From the NCBI RefSeq assembly GCF_000701405.1, contig NZ_JNIV01000010.1:11845-75844 (forward strand): a stretch of DNA of 64,000 nucleotides, written 5' to 3'. Source of the DNA: Deinococcus marmoris DSM 12784. GTDB lineage: Bacteria > Deinococcota > Deinococci > Deinococcales > Deinococcaceae. Shown here one piece after another: positions 41,873 to 53,977 of this stretch; position 1 is the first letter of the stretch; every line of letters begins with the position of its first letter. Both the position numbers and the translations under genes were made by a program. The notes under the pieces are model-generated. The model was not told the origin of the DNA. It was given only the letters and a program-made list of their open reading frames with translations, and made no database searches.

Positions 41873-42889
41873 TCAGGATGCCTCTTCCCCATCCTGACCA
41901 TCCAGTTCGTTGAATTCCCGTTCGGCCTCGTTCTTGATGGGGTTGTGGCGGGTCAATGGCGTTTCAGCCTCCTTGCCCAGAACGGCCCCGTCGCTGCGGG
42001 TGGCGGCGGGCAACAGGCGGGTGCCCAGCGCCAGCAGATCGGCGGTGAGCTGCGGGGCCAGCGCCTGAGCGTACTTGAGCAGCACGGCAGAACCACCGAT
42101 GGGGGCTTCCGCGTCGCCGCGCACCAGGGCGTCCACCATGCGGCGGGCGGCTTCACGGGCGTCCAGCGAGATCAGCGGGAAATTGTCCACCGTGGCGAAC
42201 AGGGCGTATTCCTGCTGATGCTGCCCCTTGATCTCGGCCTGTCGCGGGCTGCCCGTTCGCATGACTGTGGGGCAGACGGTGGTCACCACTATGCCGTCCC
42301 CGGCCAGTTCGGTACGCAGGGCCTGCCCGATCCCCGTCAGGGCGAATTTGCTGACGCTGTAGGGGGCCAGATGCGGCACCGCCACCTTGCCGCCCACCGA
42401 GGACACCAGCAGCACCCGCCCGCCCCGGCGGCGCAGTTCGGGCACGGCCAGCCGGGTCAGCAGCAGCGGCGCGAAGGCGTTGACCTCCATGATCCGGCGG
42501 AAATCGGCCTCGGTCATGTTGGCCAGCGGACCGCTCTGAATCAGGCCCGCGTTGTTGACCAGCACGTCCAGACCGCCGTGCAGGCGCGTGACCTCGGCCA
42601 GGGCGCGGCGCTGATCGTCTTCACGGGTCACGTCGCCCGCCACGGTCTGCACCCGCCTGTCCCCGCCGAGCTGCTGGGCCGCGCGCTCCAGCTCGGCAGG
42701 ATCGCGCGCCATCAGCGTGACACTGGCCCCACGCTTCAGAAACTCGGCGGCCAGCGCCAGACCCAGACCGCGCGAACCGCCCGTGATCAGGACACTCTTG
42801 CCAGTCAGATCGTAGGCCGGGATGAACTTGCGGCGCATGGCGATGGCCGTGACCGCCGCTGCCAGGATCAGTCGTCTGGGAATTCGCAT
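41873..42889 (-). CDS. Short-chain dehydrogenase/reductase
   Basis: A 338-residue SDR. Cofactor motif [12 protein letters not shown], acidic loop residue [13 protein letters not shown] ([13 protein letters not shown]), catalytic Ser in LLVSSVGG, and YxxxK in [12 protein letters not shown]. An N-terminal hydrophobic stretch ([11 protein letters not shown]) may anchor it. The C-terminus is longer than a classical 250-residue SDR, with an acidic tail. Substrate unknown. A CAGAAT box lies 6 nt before the ATG. The 41620-41872 interval upstream of the kinase gene contains no recognisable gene. Confidence 0.88.
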   Translation of the reverse strand: MRIPRRLILAAAVTAIAMRRKFIPAYDLTGKSVLITGGSRGLGLALAAEFLKRGASVTLMARDPAELERAAQQLGGDRRVQTVAGDVTREDDQRRALAEVTRLHGGLDVLVNNAGLIQSGPLANMTEADFRRIMEVNAFAPLLLTRLAVPELRRRGGRVLLVSSVGGKVAVPHLAPYSVSKFALTGIGQALRTELAGDGIVVTTVCPTVMRTGSPRQAEIKGQHQQEYALFATVDNFPLISLDAREAARRMVDALVRGDAEAPIGGSAVLLKYAQALAPQLTADLLALGTRLLPAATRSDGAVLGKEAETPLTRHNPIKNEAEREFNELDGQDGEEAS

Positions 42890-43008
42890 CCCCGCATTCT
42901 GAAGACTGGCCTGAACACGCGGACGACGGGTAAAGACCTGCCCAAGACGCCACAGTACAAGACGCTACGGCGGCGGCCTGAAACTTGCGCAGGGAGCCGG
43001 AAGAGCGG

Positions 43009-44133
43009 TCAGCCTGAAGCCTCCCCGTCCAGCGCCACAAAACGCAGATCCAGGTCAGGGAGGTCGTGCAAGAAACCTTCCAGCAGCGCCACCGCCCCTT
43101 CCAGATCGCGGCTGTCCAGCACTTCCACGGGACTGTGGGTGTAGCGGTTGACCACCGAAACAGCCCCGGTTGGCACGCCCTGACCCAGGTACTGCAAGGC
43201 CCCGGCGTCGGTGCCGATCCCCTTGAGGACCTCGCGCTGCACGGCCAGGCCCCGTTTCCGGGCCGCGCCCAGCAGACCCCGGCGAATGGCCGGATGCGCC
43301 TGGGTCGAGGCGTCCATCATCTTGACGGTGGGGCCAGCGCCCAGTTGCAGGTGCGGGCCGGAGAACTCGGGCGTGTCATCGGCTGCCGTCATGTCCAGGG
43401 CCAGCGCCACATCAGCCTGAAGGTGGCGGGCCAGGGCGGACGCGCCGCGCAGGCCGACTTCCTCCTGCACCGAGAACACCAGGACCAGCGTGACTGGCGG
43501 CGGCGTCCCGTGAAAGCGTTCGAGCAGGGTCAGCAGCACGGCGCAGCCTGCCCGGTCATCCAGGGCGTGCGCGGTGTAGCGGCCACTCTGGCGGCCCAGT
43601 TCGGTCAGGCTGCCGACAAAGCCCACCGGATCGCCTACGGCCACGCCCATATCGAGGACTTCCTGACGGCTGCGTGCGCCAATATCCACATAGAGATTGG
43701 CATAAGGCACGACGCTGGTACGGTCAGCGTCATTCAACAGGTGGGCGCTCTTGATGCCGATGATGCCCAGCAAGCGCTCGCCGCTGTCGGTGCGAATCCA
43801 GACGCGCTGCGCCGGGAGAATCCGGTCATCCAGGCCGCCGAGCTTTTCCAGCCGCAGGAACCCGTCGCCGCCGATCTTATAGACGCGGAAGCCCACCTCG
43901 TCCATGTGCGCCGAGATGACGCAGCGCCGCGCACCGGCCTGGGCAGCGTGGCGCACGGCAATCACGTTGCCGAAGGCATCCACGTCGAGGCTGTCGGCAT
44001 AGGGGCGGGCGGCCCTGACCACCAGTTGCACCACGTCTTCTTCAGACCCGCTGGGGCCAGTGGCTTCCACCAGCGCTCGCAGGTGCGCCATGACTGAAGG
44101 GAGAACGGAATTCTGGGAGACGGGTTCGGTCAT
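43009..44133 (-). CDS. M42 family metallo-aminopeptidase
   Basis: A 374-residue enzyme of the PepA/FrvX (M42) family, cytosolic dodecameric aminopeptidases using two metal ions. Ligands are visible: His in CVISAHMDEVGF, bridging Asp in YTAHALDDRAGCA, catalytic Glu pair in SVQEEVGLRGA, Asp in LALDMTAADD, and His in VNRYTHSPVEVLD. The start 44133 is preferred over 44181 because AAGGA lies about 9 nt upstream and the family starts there. No terminator was recognised. Confidence 0.92.
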   Translation of the reverse strand: MTEPVSQNSVLPSVMAHLRALVEATGPSGSEEDVVQLVVRAARPYADSLDVDAFGNVIAVRHAAQAGARRCVISAHMDEVGFRVYKIGGDGFLRLEKLGGLDDRILPAQRVWIRTDSGERLLGIIGIKSAHLLNDADRTSVVPYANLYVDIGARSRQEVLDMGVAVGDPVGFVGSLTELGRQSGRYTAHALDDRAGCAVLLTLLERFHGTPPPVTLVLVFSVQEEVGLRGASALARHLQADVALALDMTAADDTPEFSGPHLQLGAGPTVKMMDASTQAHPAIRRGLLGAARKRGLAVQREVLKGIGTDAGALQYLGQGVPTGAVSVVNRYTHSPVEVLDSRDLEGAVALLEGFLHDLPDLDLRFVALDGEASG

Positions 44134-44571
44134 CAGGGTTTTCCTTGGGTGGCCTGGTTGAGGAGGGGGCGAGAGTGGCAAGGGCCAGAAGCTGACGATG
44201 TCCCGGTGACGCGCACCTGACGTTCAGCCACGACACAGTTTTCGCGCTGCCCGAATTCTACTGGCGTCCTCTCCCCAAGGGGCGGCGGCCACGCGGGGCG
44301 CGATCCGGGAGGCAATTGCTGCCAGTTCGGGACCAGAAGTCGCCCCTGCTGCTGGCGACGCTGGCCCATCAAGTAAACCCGCAGACCCAGATGATCGGGG
44401 TCATGGGGTCATATCTGAAGCGTCAGGAGGTGAGCGCCAGTATTGGGCGGAGGATTGAGGCTTTTTCAGGACCCGCCACGGACTGACCCGAATCAGCACA
44501 GCGGAGCAGATGACGACTGGTGCAAGGCCGGCTCCGAAAGCCGCCCACGCCCAGTTCAGCCCGCATCACTG
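44134..44571. other. 438-nt intergenic interval between M42 peptidase and ddrB
   Basis: No convincing gene. A possible -10 (TAGAAT on the minus strand, 44255-44260) could serve the M42 gene, with a leader of about 115 nt. A short inverted repeat GTCGCC...GGCGAC lies at about 44339-44359. No repeat family from elsewhere in the window was seen here. Confidence 0.5.
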
Positions 44572-45111
<540 letters not shown>

Positions 45112-45121
45112 TTGAACCCCC

Positions 45122-45138
45122 TTATGTAAATAACATAA
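45122..45138 (-). promoter_or_regulatory. RDRM: DdrO operator of ddrB
   Basis: TTATGTAAATAACATAA, a 17-bp palindrome (TTATGT-N5-ACATAA) matching the radiation/desiccation response motif. It sits 10-27 nt before the ddrB start, overlapping the expected promoter; a G-rich Shine-Dalgarno (AAGGGGG) lies between it and the ATG. Confidence 0.95.
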
Positions 45139-45206
45139 CACAGTCGGAGTGGAGATGGCGGGAGACGCCTGACGATCTGACAATCCAGACGCGCTGCGGC
45201 CTGCGA

Positions 45207-46033
45207 TCAAACTGCTTGAGCGTCCCGTGTCAGCACGTAATACACCCGCTCGCCATCGGCGGCCAGGTCCGTGACCACGTACCCGCGCCCCATGTACTCG
45301 CCCATGACCTCACGCAGCGCCAGCCGCCAGCCGAGGCGCAACGCCTCGTTCATCAGCTCGGCCTTGCGGGGAACTTCGGCCAGCACTTGCAGGCCATTCA
45401 ACTTCAGTCTCGGTGCGTCCGGTTCCTCCCCTTCCGGCACGGCAGCCAGGGCCATTTCGCCGTCGGGGGCAGGCGGCGGGCGCGCTGCACGCGGCTGGGA
45501 CAGGTCCCACTCGATCATCAATCGGTCTGCGGGAAAGGCGGTGGCCGGATCGTCGCCCAGCGCGTACCAGTCGGGATGGTAAGACACGGCCCGCGCGCCC
45601 AGCTTGCCCAGATTCAGGCGGGCGTTGCGGGCGATCAGCGGGTCGAAGGTCCAGGTCATGCGCGTGATCCCCTGCGCCAGCACCCGCTCGCGCTGCGCGT
45701 ATTTGAGGGCCACCGCCAGCCCGCTGCCGCGCCAGTCGGGGTGGACCGCCAGCAGGTGCGAGTGGTGCCACAGTTGCCCGCCCGCCAGCGCCGGAAAGCC
45801 GTAGGCCAGCCCGAAGGGAAGCTGCGTCCCATCTTCCGGCGCGTCTGCCGCGTACGCGCCCAGCACCACGCCGCCGCACACCGAACTGATACGGAACATG
45901 CTGCTGGGCAGCACCTCGCGGTCCGGGTAGCCCCAGGCGTCCACCTGCACGCCTTCCAGCCCGCGCATCGCCCACGGATCGGTCACGTCGCGGATCACGT
46001 AGGGACGCAGCGGCAACGAGGCGGGGACCGGAC

Positions 46034-46037
<4 letters not shown>
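45207..46037 (-). CDS. GNAT-fold acetyltransferase linked to the racemase gene
   Basis: A 276-residue predicted GNAT protein (COG3375-like). Acetyl-CoA-binding region: [40 protein letters not shown], with the Q/RxxGxG/A-like loop RGSGLA. The rest is family-variable. The TTG start overlaps the racemase stop by 4 nt (TTGA) with GGAGG upstream. The pairing with an N-acylamino-acid racemase suggests it acylates an amino acid or amine that the racemase then processes; this is inference from gene order. Confidence 0.82.
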
Positions 46038-47143
<1,106 letters not shown>

Positions 47144-47296
47144 GGCACACAGTATGGGGGCTGCGAACTAGAATGGGCTGGAAAACGGGTGAACGCGGGG
47201 CCAGGAAGGCAGGGCGATGGAATGGATTCCCGCCTCATTTTAGTGGGGCCTTGACCGCACTCCATTCTGAACATTCGCGGCCTCTGAAGGGGAAAC

Positions 47297-47716
47297 ATGA
47301 GCCAGTCAGACGTGAGCGCGGACCAGTCGGCATCGCAACTCATCTCGGAGAAGATCGCTGGCCTGGACGACTGGCGCGGCGAAAGCCTGAGCAGAATGCG
47401 GGCGTTGATTCTGGAGGCCGACCCGGACGTGACCGAGACGTGGAAGTGGGGCGGCACGCCCGTCTGGGAGCATGACGGCGTCATCTGCACGGGCGAGACG
47501 TACAAGGGGGCCGTCAAACTGACCTTCGCCAAAGGTGCATCGCTGGACGATCCGGCCCGGATCTTCAACGCCAGTCTGGAGGGCAACACGCGCCGCGCCA
47601 TAGACATCCATGAGGGCGAGGCGATAGATGAGGAGGCATTCAAAGCGCTGATTCAGCAGGCCGTGGCCCTGAACGGGGCGAAAAAAGCCAAGCCTCCAAA
47701 AAAAGCCGAGAGTTGA
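47297..47716 (+). CDS. DUF1801 domain protein
   Basis: A 139-residue protein with the DUF1801 pattern: RGESLSRMRALILEADPDVTETWKWGGTPVWEHDGVICTGETYKGAVKLTF and a C-terminal basic tail KKAKPPKKAES. The fold is YdhG-like and the function unknown. Ribosome binding site AAGGGG before the ATG. It stands between the racemase promoter and sucB and has no apparent operon partner. Confidence 0.85.
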   Translation: MSQSDVSADQSASQLISEKIAGLDDWRGESLSRMRALILEADPDVTETWKWGGTPVWEHDGVICTGETYKGAVKLTFAKGASLDDPARIFNASLEGNTRRAIDIHEGEAIDEEAFKALIQQAVALNGAKKAKPPKKAES

Positions 47717-47770
47717 ACCCCGCCGTTCCCACCCCAGTCACAGCCCCTGGGCGCTATAACTACAGACACT

Positions 47771-49063
<1,293 letters not shown>

Positions 49064-49076
49064 GCAAAACCAGTCT

Positions 49077-49110
49077 GAGGCGGCTTCCAGGGTCTGGAGG
49101 CCGCCTCTTC
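49077..49110. terminator. Terminator between sucB and the HD gene
   Basis: GAGGCGGC pairs with GCCGCCTC (49077-49084 with 49100-49107) followed by TTCC; weak T-run, convergent genes. Confidence 0.7.
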
Positions 49111-49114
49111 CTAT

Positions 49115-49705
49115 CTATTCAGGCATGATGCCCGCCTTCACCGCCCGCGCTGCCGTCTGCTGGGACAGCTCCCACAGCTCTGGAAAATCCTCCAGTGCCG
49201 GACGCTTGAGCGCCAGCAAACGCCCCAGGGTCAATTCGGGGTGTGCCGCCGAGCCAACCCCGCCCGGCCCCCAGGTCAGCAACATCGGCTGCAAGGCGTC
49301 CAGGGCACGCGCAAAGCGGGCTTCAGGACTCTGGCGGGCCTCGAATTCCTGCCAGGCTTGCCGGAACGTGTCGCATTGATCCGGCGGTAGCTGCCCGAAT
49401 AGCCGCGCCGCCGCCTCTGTCTCGCGCTGGACCTGCTCCTCTTTACCGGCTTCAGACTGATCGAAATGCACGTCTCCGGCGTAAACCTCTACCAGATCAT
49501 GCACAACAAGCAGTTCCATCACCCGGTTCAGATTCGTGCCGGGCGGCGCGTATTCGCCCAGTGTCATGGCCATCAGCGCCAGATGCCAGGAATGCTCGGC
49601 GCTGTTCTCGGCCCGCTCGCCGCTGTGCAGCAGGGTGGTGCGCGTCACGGCCTTGAGACGGTCACAGGTCAGCAGGAACTCCACCTGCGCGTCTAATCGG
49701 GACAT
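49115..49705 (-). CDS. HD-domain hydrolase, YfbR/HDDC2-like
   Basis: A 196-residue phosphohydrolase likely acting on deoxynucleoside 5'-monophosphates. HD motifs: His in NSAEHSWHLALMAM, HD in LLVVHDLVEVYAGD, and the distal Asp in FARALDALQPMLL. The start at 49705 (SRLDAQVEFLLTCDRLK) is chosen because a TATGCT box lies exactly 7 nt upstream; an ATG four codons earlier is the alternative. A nucleotide-pool sanitation role fits the family. Confidence 0.87.
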   Translation of the reverse strand: MSRLDAQVEFLLTCDRLKAVTRTTLLHSGERAENSAEHSWHLALMAMTLGEYAPPGTNLNRVMELLVVHDLVEVYAGDVHFDQSEAGKEEQVQRETEAAARLFGQLPPDQCDTFRQAWQEFEARQSPEARFARALDALQPMLLTWGPGGVGSAAHPELTLGRLLALKRPALEDFPELWELSQQTAARAVKAGIMPE

Positions 49706-49758
49706 GGCGGCAAGCATACCCGTCCCACCACGTCAGGCTTTTGAGAGACTGCCCGGTT

Positions 49759-49764
49759 TAAGAT
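49759..49764 (+). promoter_or_regulatory. -10 box for leaderless repeat-protein gene
   Basis: TAAGAT ends 6 nt before the ATG at 49771. Confidence 0.6.
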
Positions 49765-49770
49765 CCAGCC

Positions 49771-50280
49771 ATGACGGTCATGCCGGACACAGCCCCACAG
49801 ACAGCGCTGCGCGGACGCCTGGGCAACATTAGCGAGGGTCTCGATCTTCAGAGCACCTGGGACGGCCAGCGCCTGCGGGGACGCATCGGCAGCTTCACGG
49901 CGGGGCAGGACCTCGTGGTTTCGCTGACGGCAGATGGGCTGGAGGGCCGGGTGGGCAGCTTCACGCGCGGCTTTGACCTGCGCGCCGGGGTTGTCGCCGG
50001 AGAACTGCACCTGCATCTGGGCGGCGTGGACGGCATAGACGCCCGACTAGAATTCACACAGGATGGGGCGGTGGGCCGCTACGGGCGCTTTACCGATGGC
50101 CTGGACCTCAATCTGCGCCACTACGCGGGAGAGGTGCGCGGGCGCTTTGGCGGCTACACGAGCGGCACAGATTTGCGGATGGACCTGGGCGACGTGCCGC
50201 TCCCGCTGGCTGTGATCCTGGCGGTCAGCGCGCTGTCCCTGTGGCGTGGGGACGTGGCTCTGACCGCGACACCGGGTTAA
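49771..50280 (+). CDS. Protein of six 22-residue repeats with C-terminal hydrophobic segment
   Basis: Not a recognised family. The 169-residue product consists of about six repeats of 21-22 residues with consensus h-R-G-R-h-G-s-F-T-x-G-x-D-L: LRGRLGNISEGLDL, LRGRIGSFTAGQDL, LEGRVGSFTRGFDL, LHLHLGGVDGIDARL, AVGRYGRFTDGLDL and VRGRFGGYTSGTDL. Each unit alternates strand-like and turn residues, suggesting a beta-solenoid or beta-roll. The end (VPLPLAVILAVSALSLW) could be a membrane anchor; there is no signal peptide. A TAAGAT box lies 6 nt upstream. It is single-gene between the HD hydrolase and the envelope operon. Confidence 0.75.
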   Translation: MTVMPDTAPQTALRGRLGNISEGLDLQSTWDGQRLRGRIGSFTAGQDLVVSLTADGLEGRVGSFTRGFDLRAGVVAGELHLHLGGVDGIDARLEFTQDGAVGRYGRFTDGLDLNLRHYAGEVRGRFGGYTSGTDLRMDLGDVPLPLAVILAVSALSLWRGDVALTATPG

Positions 50281-50393
50281 TCGCAATCTGGCTTCGGGAA
50301 CCGATGTTCTGGTCATTCGGGAGTGGACCGAACGAGAGATCAGTGCAGCCACAGCTTTGGCCTGGGCAAAAAGGAGAAACCGCGTGCCCCGCG

Positions 50394-51680
50394 CTACCCA
50401 CCGTCCCCGTACTGTGCCAGGAACGCTGCCCGGCTCAGGATGCTCAGCCTCGGCTCGGCCACTTTGGGTGCGCCCGCAAAGCCCCAGCGCATCACGCGCG
50501 CCCAGAATTGCAGGCGGCGGGCATCGGCAGGGGGCAGATCGTAGGTCTCGAAACCCATGACAGCCATCAGCGGCGAGACGGCGCTCAGGCAGAAGACGTA
50601 CTGCGCGCCCCGCAGGTCCGGGCGGCGCAGCAGGTCCCCGGCCACCAACCGGTAATCCCGCTGCGCCTGCCGGATGGCGGGGCGGTTGATCCCCAGGTCC
50701 ACCATCAGCGGATTGTTGACGTGAAACTCGGCGCACGGAGCGCCCTTCGGGACGGCGGTGCCGTCGGCCAGCGTGACGCCCCGTAACGGAAAGGCCGAAT
50801 ACCCCGTGCGGAAGAGGTTGTCGGCCCGGCCCGCCGTCGGCTGGATGCGGCCCAGACGGTCAAACAGATAGTCCACAGCGATAAACGCCCGCCGCCGTAG
50901 CGCCGCCGAACCGACGGGTGTCGCGCCCTCCAACCCGGATACGGACTTGAAGGCGTAGCCGCGCACCTTCAATTCCCGCAACAGCCCCGGCAGCATCGCC
51001 ACCGTGCTGGCCGCCCCCGGCCCAGCATCGTGCAGCACGACGATGGAACCGGGGCCAGCACGCAGGAGCAGGCGGTCTCGCAGCCCTTCCGGCGTGAGGC
51101 TCGCGTGCCAGTCCTGACCCTCCACGCTCCAGTGGACGCCGCGCACCCCTGCCGCCCGCTGACCCAGCACGGTGGCCAGGGTGTAGGCCCCGTGGGGTGG
51201 CCGGTGATACCGCACAGACTGCCCCGTCACTGCGCCCACCCGCCGCACCGCCCGCAGCACGTCCAGAAAACTGCCCCAGGGCGTGCGAATCCAGGCGTGA
51301 AGGTGCTTCTCAGCGTGCGCGGCCACCTCGTGCCCCTCGGACAGCATACGGGCGATCAACTGCGGGTGATCTGCGGCCCGGCCCGCGATGACGAAAAAGG
51401 TGGCCCGCGCCCCAGCCTCCCGCAGCGCATCCAGCACGGCGGGCGTGGTGGTGGGGTCCGGCCCGTCGTCGAAGGTCAGTGCCAGCTCACGCCGCCCCCG
51501 GCTGCCCTCGCGCAGCAGGCCGATGTTGGCGAATTGCACGGCCAGGGCAGGGAGAATCAGGTAAGCGGTCAGGGCGGCTATGGGAACGAGCAGGCGGTTA
51601 ATGGTTGGCGGTTGACAGTTGATGGAAAAAGAGCCATCAGACTCAGAGTCTCTGACCCTTGAACTTCCAGATCTCCTCAC
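50394..51680 (-). CDS. Polysaccharide deacetylase (NodB) with YkoP-like C-terminal domain
   Basis: A 428-residue membrane-anchored (hydrophobic stretch about 30-50) carbohydrate esterase 4 enzyme. Motif I is TFDDGPDP, motif II HEVAAHAEKHLHAW, motif III YHRPPHGAY, motif IV around EGQDWHASL, and motif V IVVLHDAG. Residues from about 260 form a second domain (DYLFDRLGRIQPTAGRADNLF...EFHVNNPLMVDLG) like that of YkoP-type proteins. It probably removes acetyl groups from a cell-wall or exopolysaccharide. The GTG start overlaps the glycosyltransferase stop by 4 nt (GTGA), the last gene of the mreB operon. Confidence 0.87.
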   Translation of the reverse strand: MRRSGSSRVRDSESDGSFSINCQPPTINRLLVPIAALTAYLILPALAVQFANIGLLREGSRGRRELALTFDDGPDPTTTPAVLDALREAGARATFFVIAGRAADHPQLIARMLSEGHEVAAHAEKHLHAWIRTPWGSFLDVLRAVRRVGAVTGQSVRYHRPPHGAYTLATVLGQRAAGVRGVHWSVEGQDWHASLTPEGLRDRLLLRAGPGSIVVLHDAGPGAASTVAMLPGLLRELKVRGYAFKSVSGLEGATPVGSAALRRRAFIAVDYLFDRLGRIQPTAGRADNLFRTGYSAFPLRGVTLADGTAVPKGAPCAEFHVNNPLMVDLGINRPAIRQAQRDYRLVAGDLLRRPDLRGAQYVFCLSAVSPLMAVMGFETYDLPPADARRLQFWARVMRWGFAGAPKVAEPRLSILSRAAFLAQYGDGG

Positions 51681-52813
51681 CGTCCCAGCCGCCTGAGCAG
51701 CGCCGCCGCCACCCGGTCTGCCGCGTCCGGCACGCTGATGGCTGCCGCGTTGTGGCCCATACGGGCGTTCTCGTCGTCGTCCAGGGCGCGCAGGACGGCG
51801 GGGCGCAGCTCGCTCAGGTCATGTGCCCACAGGCCCGCGCCGCAGCCTTCCAGATAAGCGGCGTTGTATTCCTCCTGACCGGGAATCGGCGCGTGGATCA
51901 CCTGCGGCACGCCCAGGGCGGTGGCCTCGGCCACGGTCAGGCCGCCCGCCTTGCCCACCACCAGATCGGAGGCGGCCAGCAGTTCGGGAAAGTCGTCGGT
52001 GTGGCCCAGTTCGTGGACGGTGGCCCCGCCCACCTGCTGAATGCCCCGGCCCCTGGCCCCAGCCAGCACCAGCACCTGCACCCGCCGTCCCAGGCTGCCC
52101 AGTTCGCCCAGCACGCGGCCCAGAGCCGGATAACTGCCTGTTCCCCCCCCAGAGACCAGCAACAGCGGCACGTCAGGCCGCAGGCCGTACCTGACCCGCA
52201 GGGCCGCCCGGTCCGCCCCGATCAGGGCGCTGAAGCGGGCCGAGATGGGAATGCCGGTGACCTCCAGCTTGCGGCTGTCCAGGCCGCGCTCGATCATCTG
52301 CTGCGCTGTCTGCTCCGTGGCCACCATCACCAGATCGGCCTCGTGCCTGATCCAGTGGCGGTGGGCGCGGTAGTCCGTGACGATCAGCGCATTGATGAAG
52401 CTCTGCCCGGTCTGCCGCTGGACATGGTGCGCCAGGGGCACCGAGGACCAGTAGCTGCTCAGCACGAGTTCCGGCTGGGTGAGGTCCAGATCACGCCGCA
52501 TTCCCTTCAGGCCGACCCAGCGGCAGAAAAATTCAATCATGCTGAAGGAGCGGTCATGATCGGTCCCGTGGTAGAAAGCCTCGTACAGCCACGGGGCGTA
52601 CCGCAGCTCGAAGTCGTACAGGTCCACCGTCCAGCTTCGTTCGGCGGCGCTCAGGTAGCCCACCACGTCACTCTGTAAACCCTGAACGGCGGTACCCCGC
52701 CCACTCAGGGCCTGCTGCACGGCGGTCTGTGCCTGGTGGTGCCCTGAACCGATGGACGCGCCGACAAACAGGGCGCGCAGTGGTGAAGTGCCTGGCAGGG
52801 TCGCCCCTTTCAT
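51677..52813 (-). CDS. MurG/MGDG-synthase-like glycosyltransferase
   Basis: A 378-residue GT-B (GT28-like) enzyme. N-terminal region LRALFVGASIGSGHHQAQTAVQQAL with the SGHHQAA-like motif of monogalactosyldiacylglycerol synthase and processive diacylglycerol glucosyltransferases, followed by the donor-binding C-terminal half LLVSGGGTGSYPALGRVL, VGKAGGLTVAEATALGVPQVIHAPIPGQEEYNA. Such enzymes glycosylate diacylglycerol or lipid-linked sugars. Deinococci contain unusual glycolipids, so glycolipid synthesis is a likely role (inference). The ATG overlaps the preceding stop by 4 nt (ATGA). Confidence 0.85.
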   Translation of the reverse strand: MKGATLPGTSPLRALFVGASIGSGHHQAQTAVQQALSGRGTAVQGLQSDVVGYLSAAERSWTVDLYDFELRYAPWLYEAFYHGTDHDRSFSMIEFFCRWVGLKGMRRDLDLTQPELVLSSYWSSVPLAHHVQRQTGQSFINALIVTDYRAHRHWIRHEADLVMVATEQTAQQMIERGLDSRKLEVTGIPISARFSALIGADRAALRVRYGLRPDVPLLLVSGGGTGSYPALGRVLGELGSLGRRVQVLVLAGARGRGIQQVGGATVHELGHTDDFPELLAASDLVVGKAGGLTVAEATALGVPQVIHAPIPGQEEYNAAYLEGCGAGLWAHDLSELRPAVLRALDDDENARMGHNAAAISVPDAADRVAAALLRRLGR

Positions 52814-53955
52814 GTTCGCCTCAGCAGCCACAGCCCGGCCCCGGCGAAGACGATGTTGGCCAGCCACGCGCCCAGTTCTGGAAAGGCAGGCAGGGCCGCC
52901 GCCACCGTCAGGCCGACGAAGAACAGCAGGTAATACGCCACCGCGATCAGCAGGGCAATTCCCAGGCTGACGCCCAGCGTGCGCCCGAAGCGCAGGGCGA
53001 AGGGCAGGGCGGCCAGCGCCAGCACCAGATTGCCGAAGGGCAGCGCCAGCTTGCGGTTCAGGTTCAGCCGCGCCGCCTGACGTTCGGCGGGTTTCACGCC
53101 GGGAGCGGTCAATGCCGTGATCAATTCGGGCCAGCCCTGCGCGTCCGCACCGATAGCGTCGGCGTAGGTGGCCAGCGTCTGCTTGCGCGACAGCCCAGTA
53201 TCCACATTCAGCGTGTCACTGGCCTGTTCGGGGATCACCACGCTGGGAAACACGTTCTGCACCGCCGCGCGGAAGGCCACAGGATCATTTTCCGGCACAG
53301 CGGAGAGTTGCGCCGCCGCCGCGTAATCCACGGTATAGACGCTGTACCCGCGCAGCGAGAGAACGTTGTTCTCGAAGGTTCCCGCATCGGCGAAGATCAG
53401 GGTGGCCCGCCTTTCCCCGTCCGGCAGCCACTTCTCTACCCGTACGTCCCTCAGCTCGCGGGAGGTCCGGTCATAGCTGCCCAACGACAGCGTCAGGCCC
53501 GCGCCCAGGTCCACCGTCTTGCCCACCAGTTGCGACAATCCGGCCCCGGTCAGGGCGTCCCAGTACAGGCCGCGCGACTCCACGTTGGCGCGCGGGGCCA
53601 CCCACAGGCTCAGCCAGACCGCCAGCGCCGTGACCAGTGCGGCCACCACCCAGGCGGGCCGCGCCACCCGCCCCAGGCTGATGCCCCCCGACTGCACCGC
53701 CACCAACTCGCGCTCGGTACTCATCCGCCCGAAGGCCACCACGGTCATGAGGACCACGGCCATCGGAAAGACCTTGACCAGCGTGTCCGGCATCTGAAGG
53801 GCGATCCAGCGCCCGATCAGGCCCACAGGAACGCCGGTCAGCCACTGGCTGGAGATGAAGAAATAGCCGAAGCTGAGGACCGCCGTGAACAGCAGCGTTC
53901 CCGCCAGCAGCGGCGGCACCAGCTCGGCGGTCACGGCGCGGGTCAGGCGGGTCAC
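52810..53955 (-). CDS. LptF/LptG-family permease
   Basis: A 381-residue member of the family that in didermic LPS producers extracts lipopolysaccharide with LptB and LptC. Six hydrophobic segments flank a periplasmic jellyroll-like region (about 140-290: LVGKTVDLGAGLTLSLGSYD...). N-terminal RAVTAELVPPLLAGTLLFTAVLSFGYFF and GRMSTERELVAVQSGGISLGRV are family-typical, as is the distal KPAERQAARLNLNRKLALPFGNLVLALAALPFALRFG. Deinococcus is reported to lack LPS, so the cargo must be another lipid or glycolipid. The GTG start has RBS GAGGTGAG. Operon with fabZ upstream and the glycosyltransferase downstream. Confidence 0.87.
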   Translation of the reverse strand: MTRLTRAVTAELVPPLLAGTLLFTAVLSFGYFFISSQWLTGVPVGLIGRWIALQMPDTLVKVFPMAVVLMTVVAFGRMSTERELVAVQSGGISLGRVARPAWVVAALVTALAVWLSLWVAPRANVESRGLYWDALTGAGLSQLVGKTVDLGAGLTLSLGSYDRTSRELRDVRVEKWLPDGERRATLIFADAGTFENNVLSLRGYSVYTVDYAAAAQLSAVPENDPVAFRAAVQNVFPSVVIPEQASDTLNVDTGLSRKQTLATYADAIGADAQGWPELITALTAPGVKPAERQAARLNLNRKLALPFGNLVLALAALPFALRFGRTLGVSLGIALLIAVAYYLLFFVGLTVAAALPAFPELGAWLANIVFAGAGLWLLRRT

Positions 53956-53977
53956 GCCTCACCTCTGGTGGCAGGAA

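Noticed and set aside
51590..51660. TTAATGGTTGGCGGTTGAC-like stretch near the polysaccharide deacetylase start as an inserted repeat
   Set aside because: It looks like a degenerate tandem motif but no second copy is present in the window, so it is not called a repeat.
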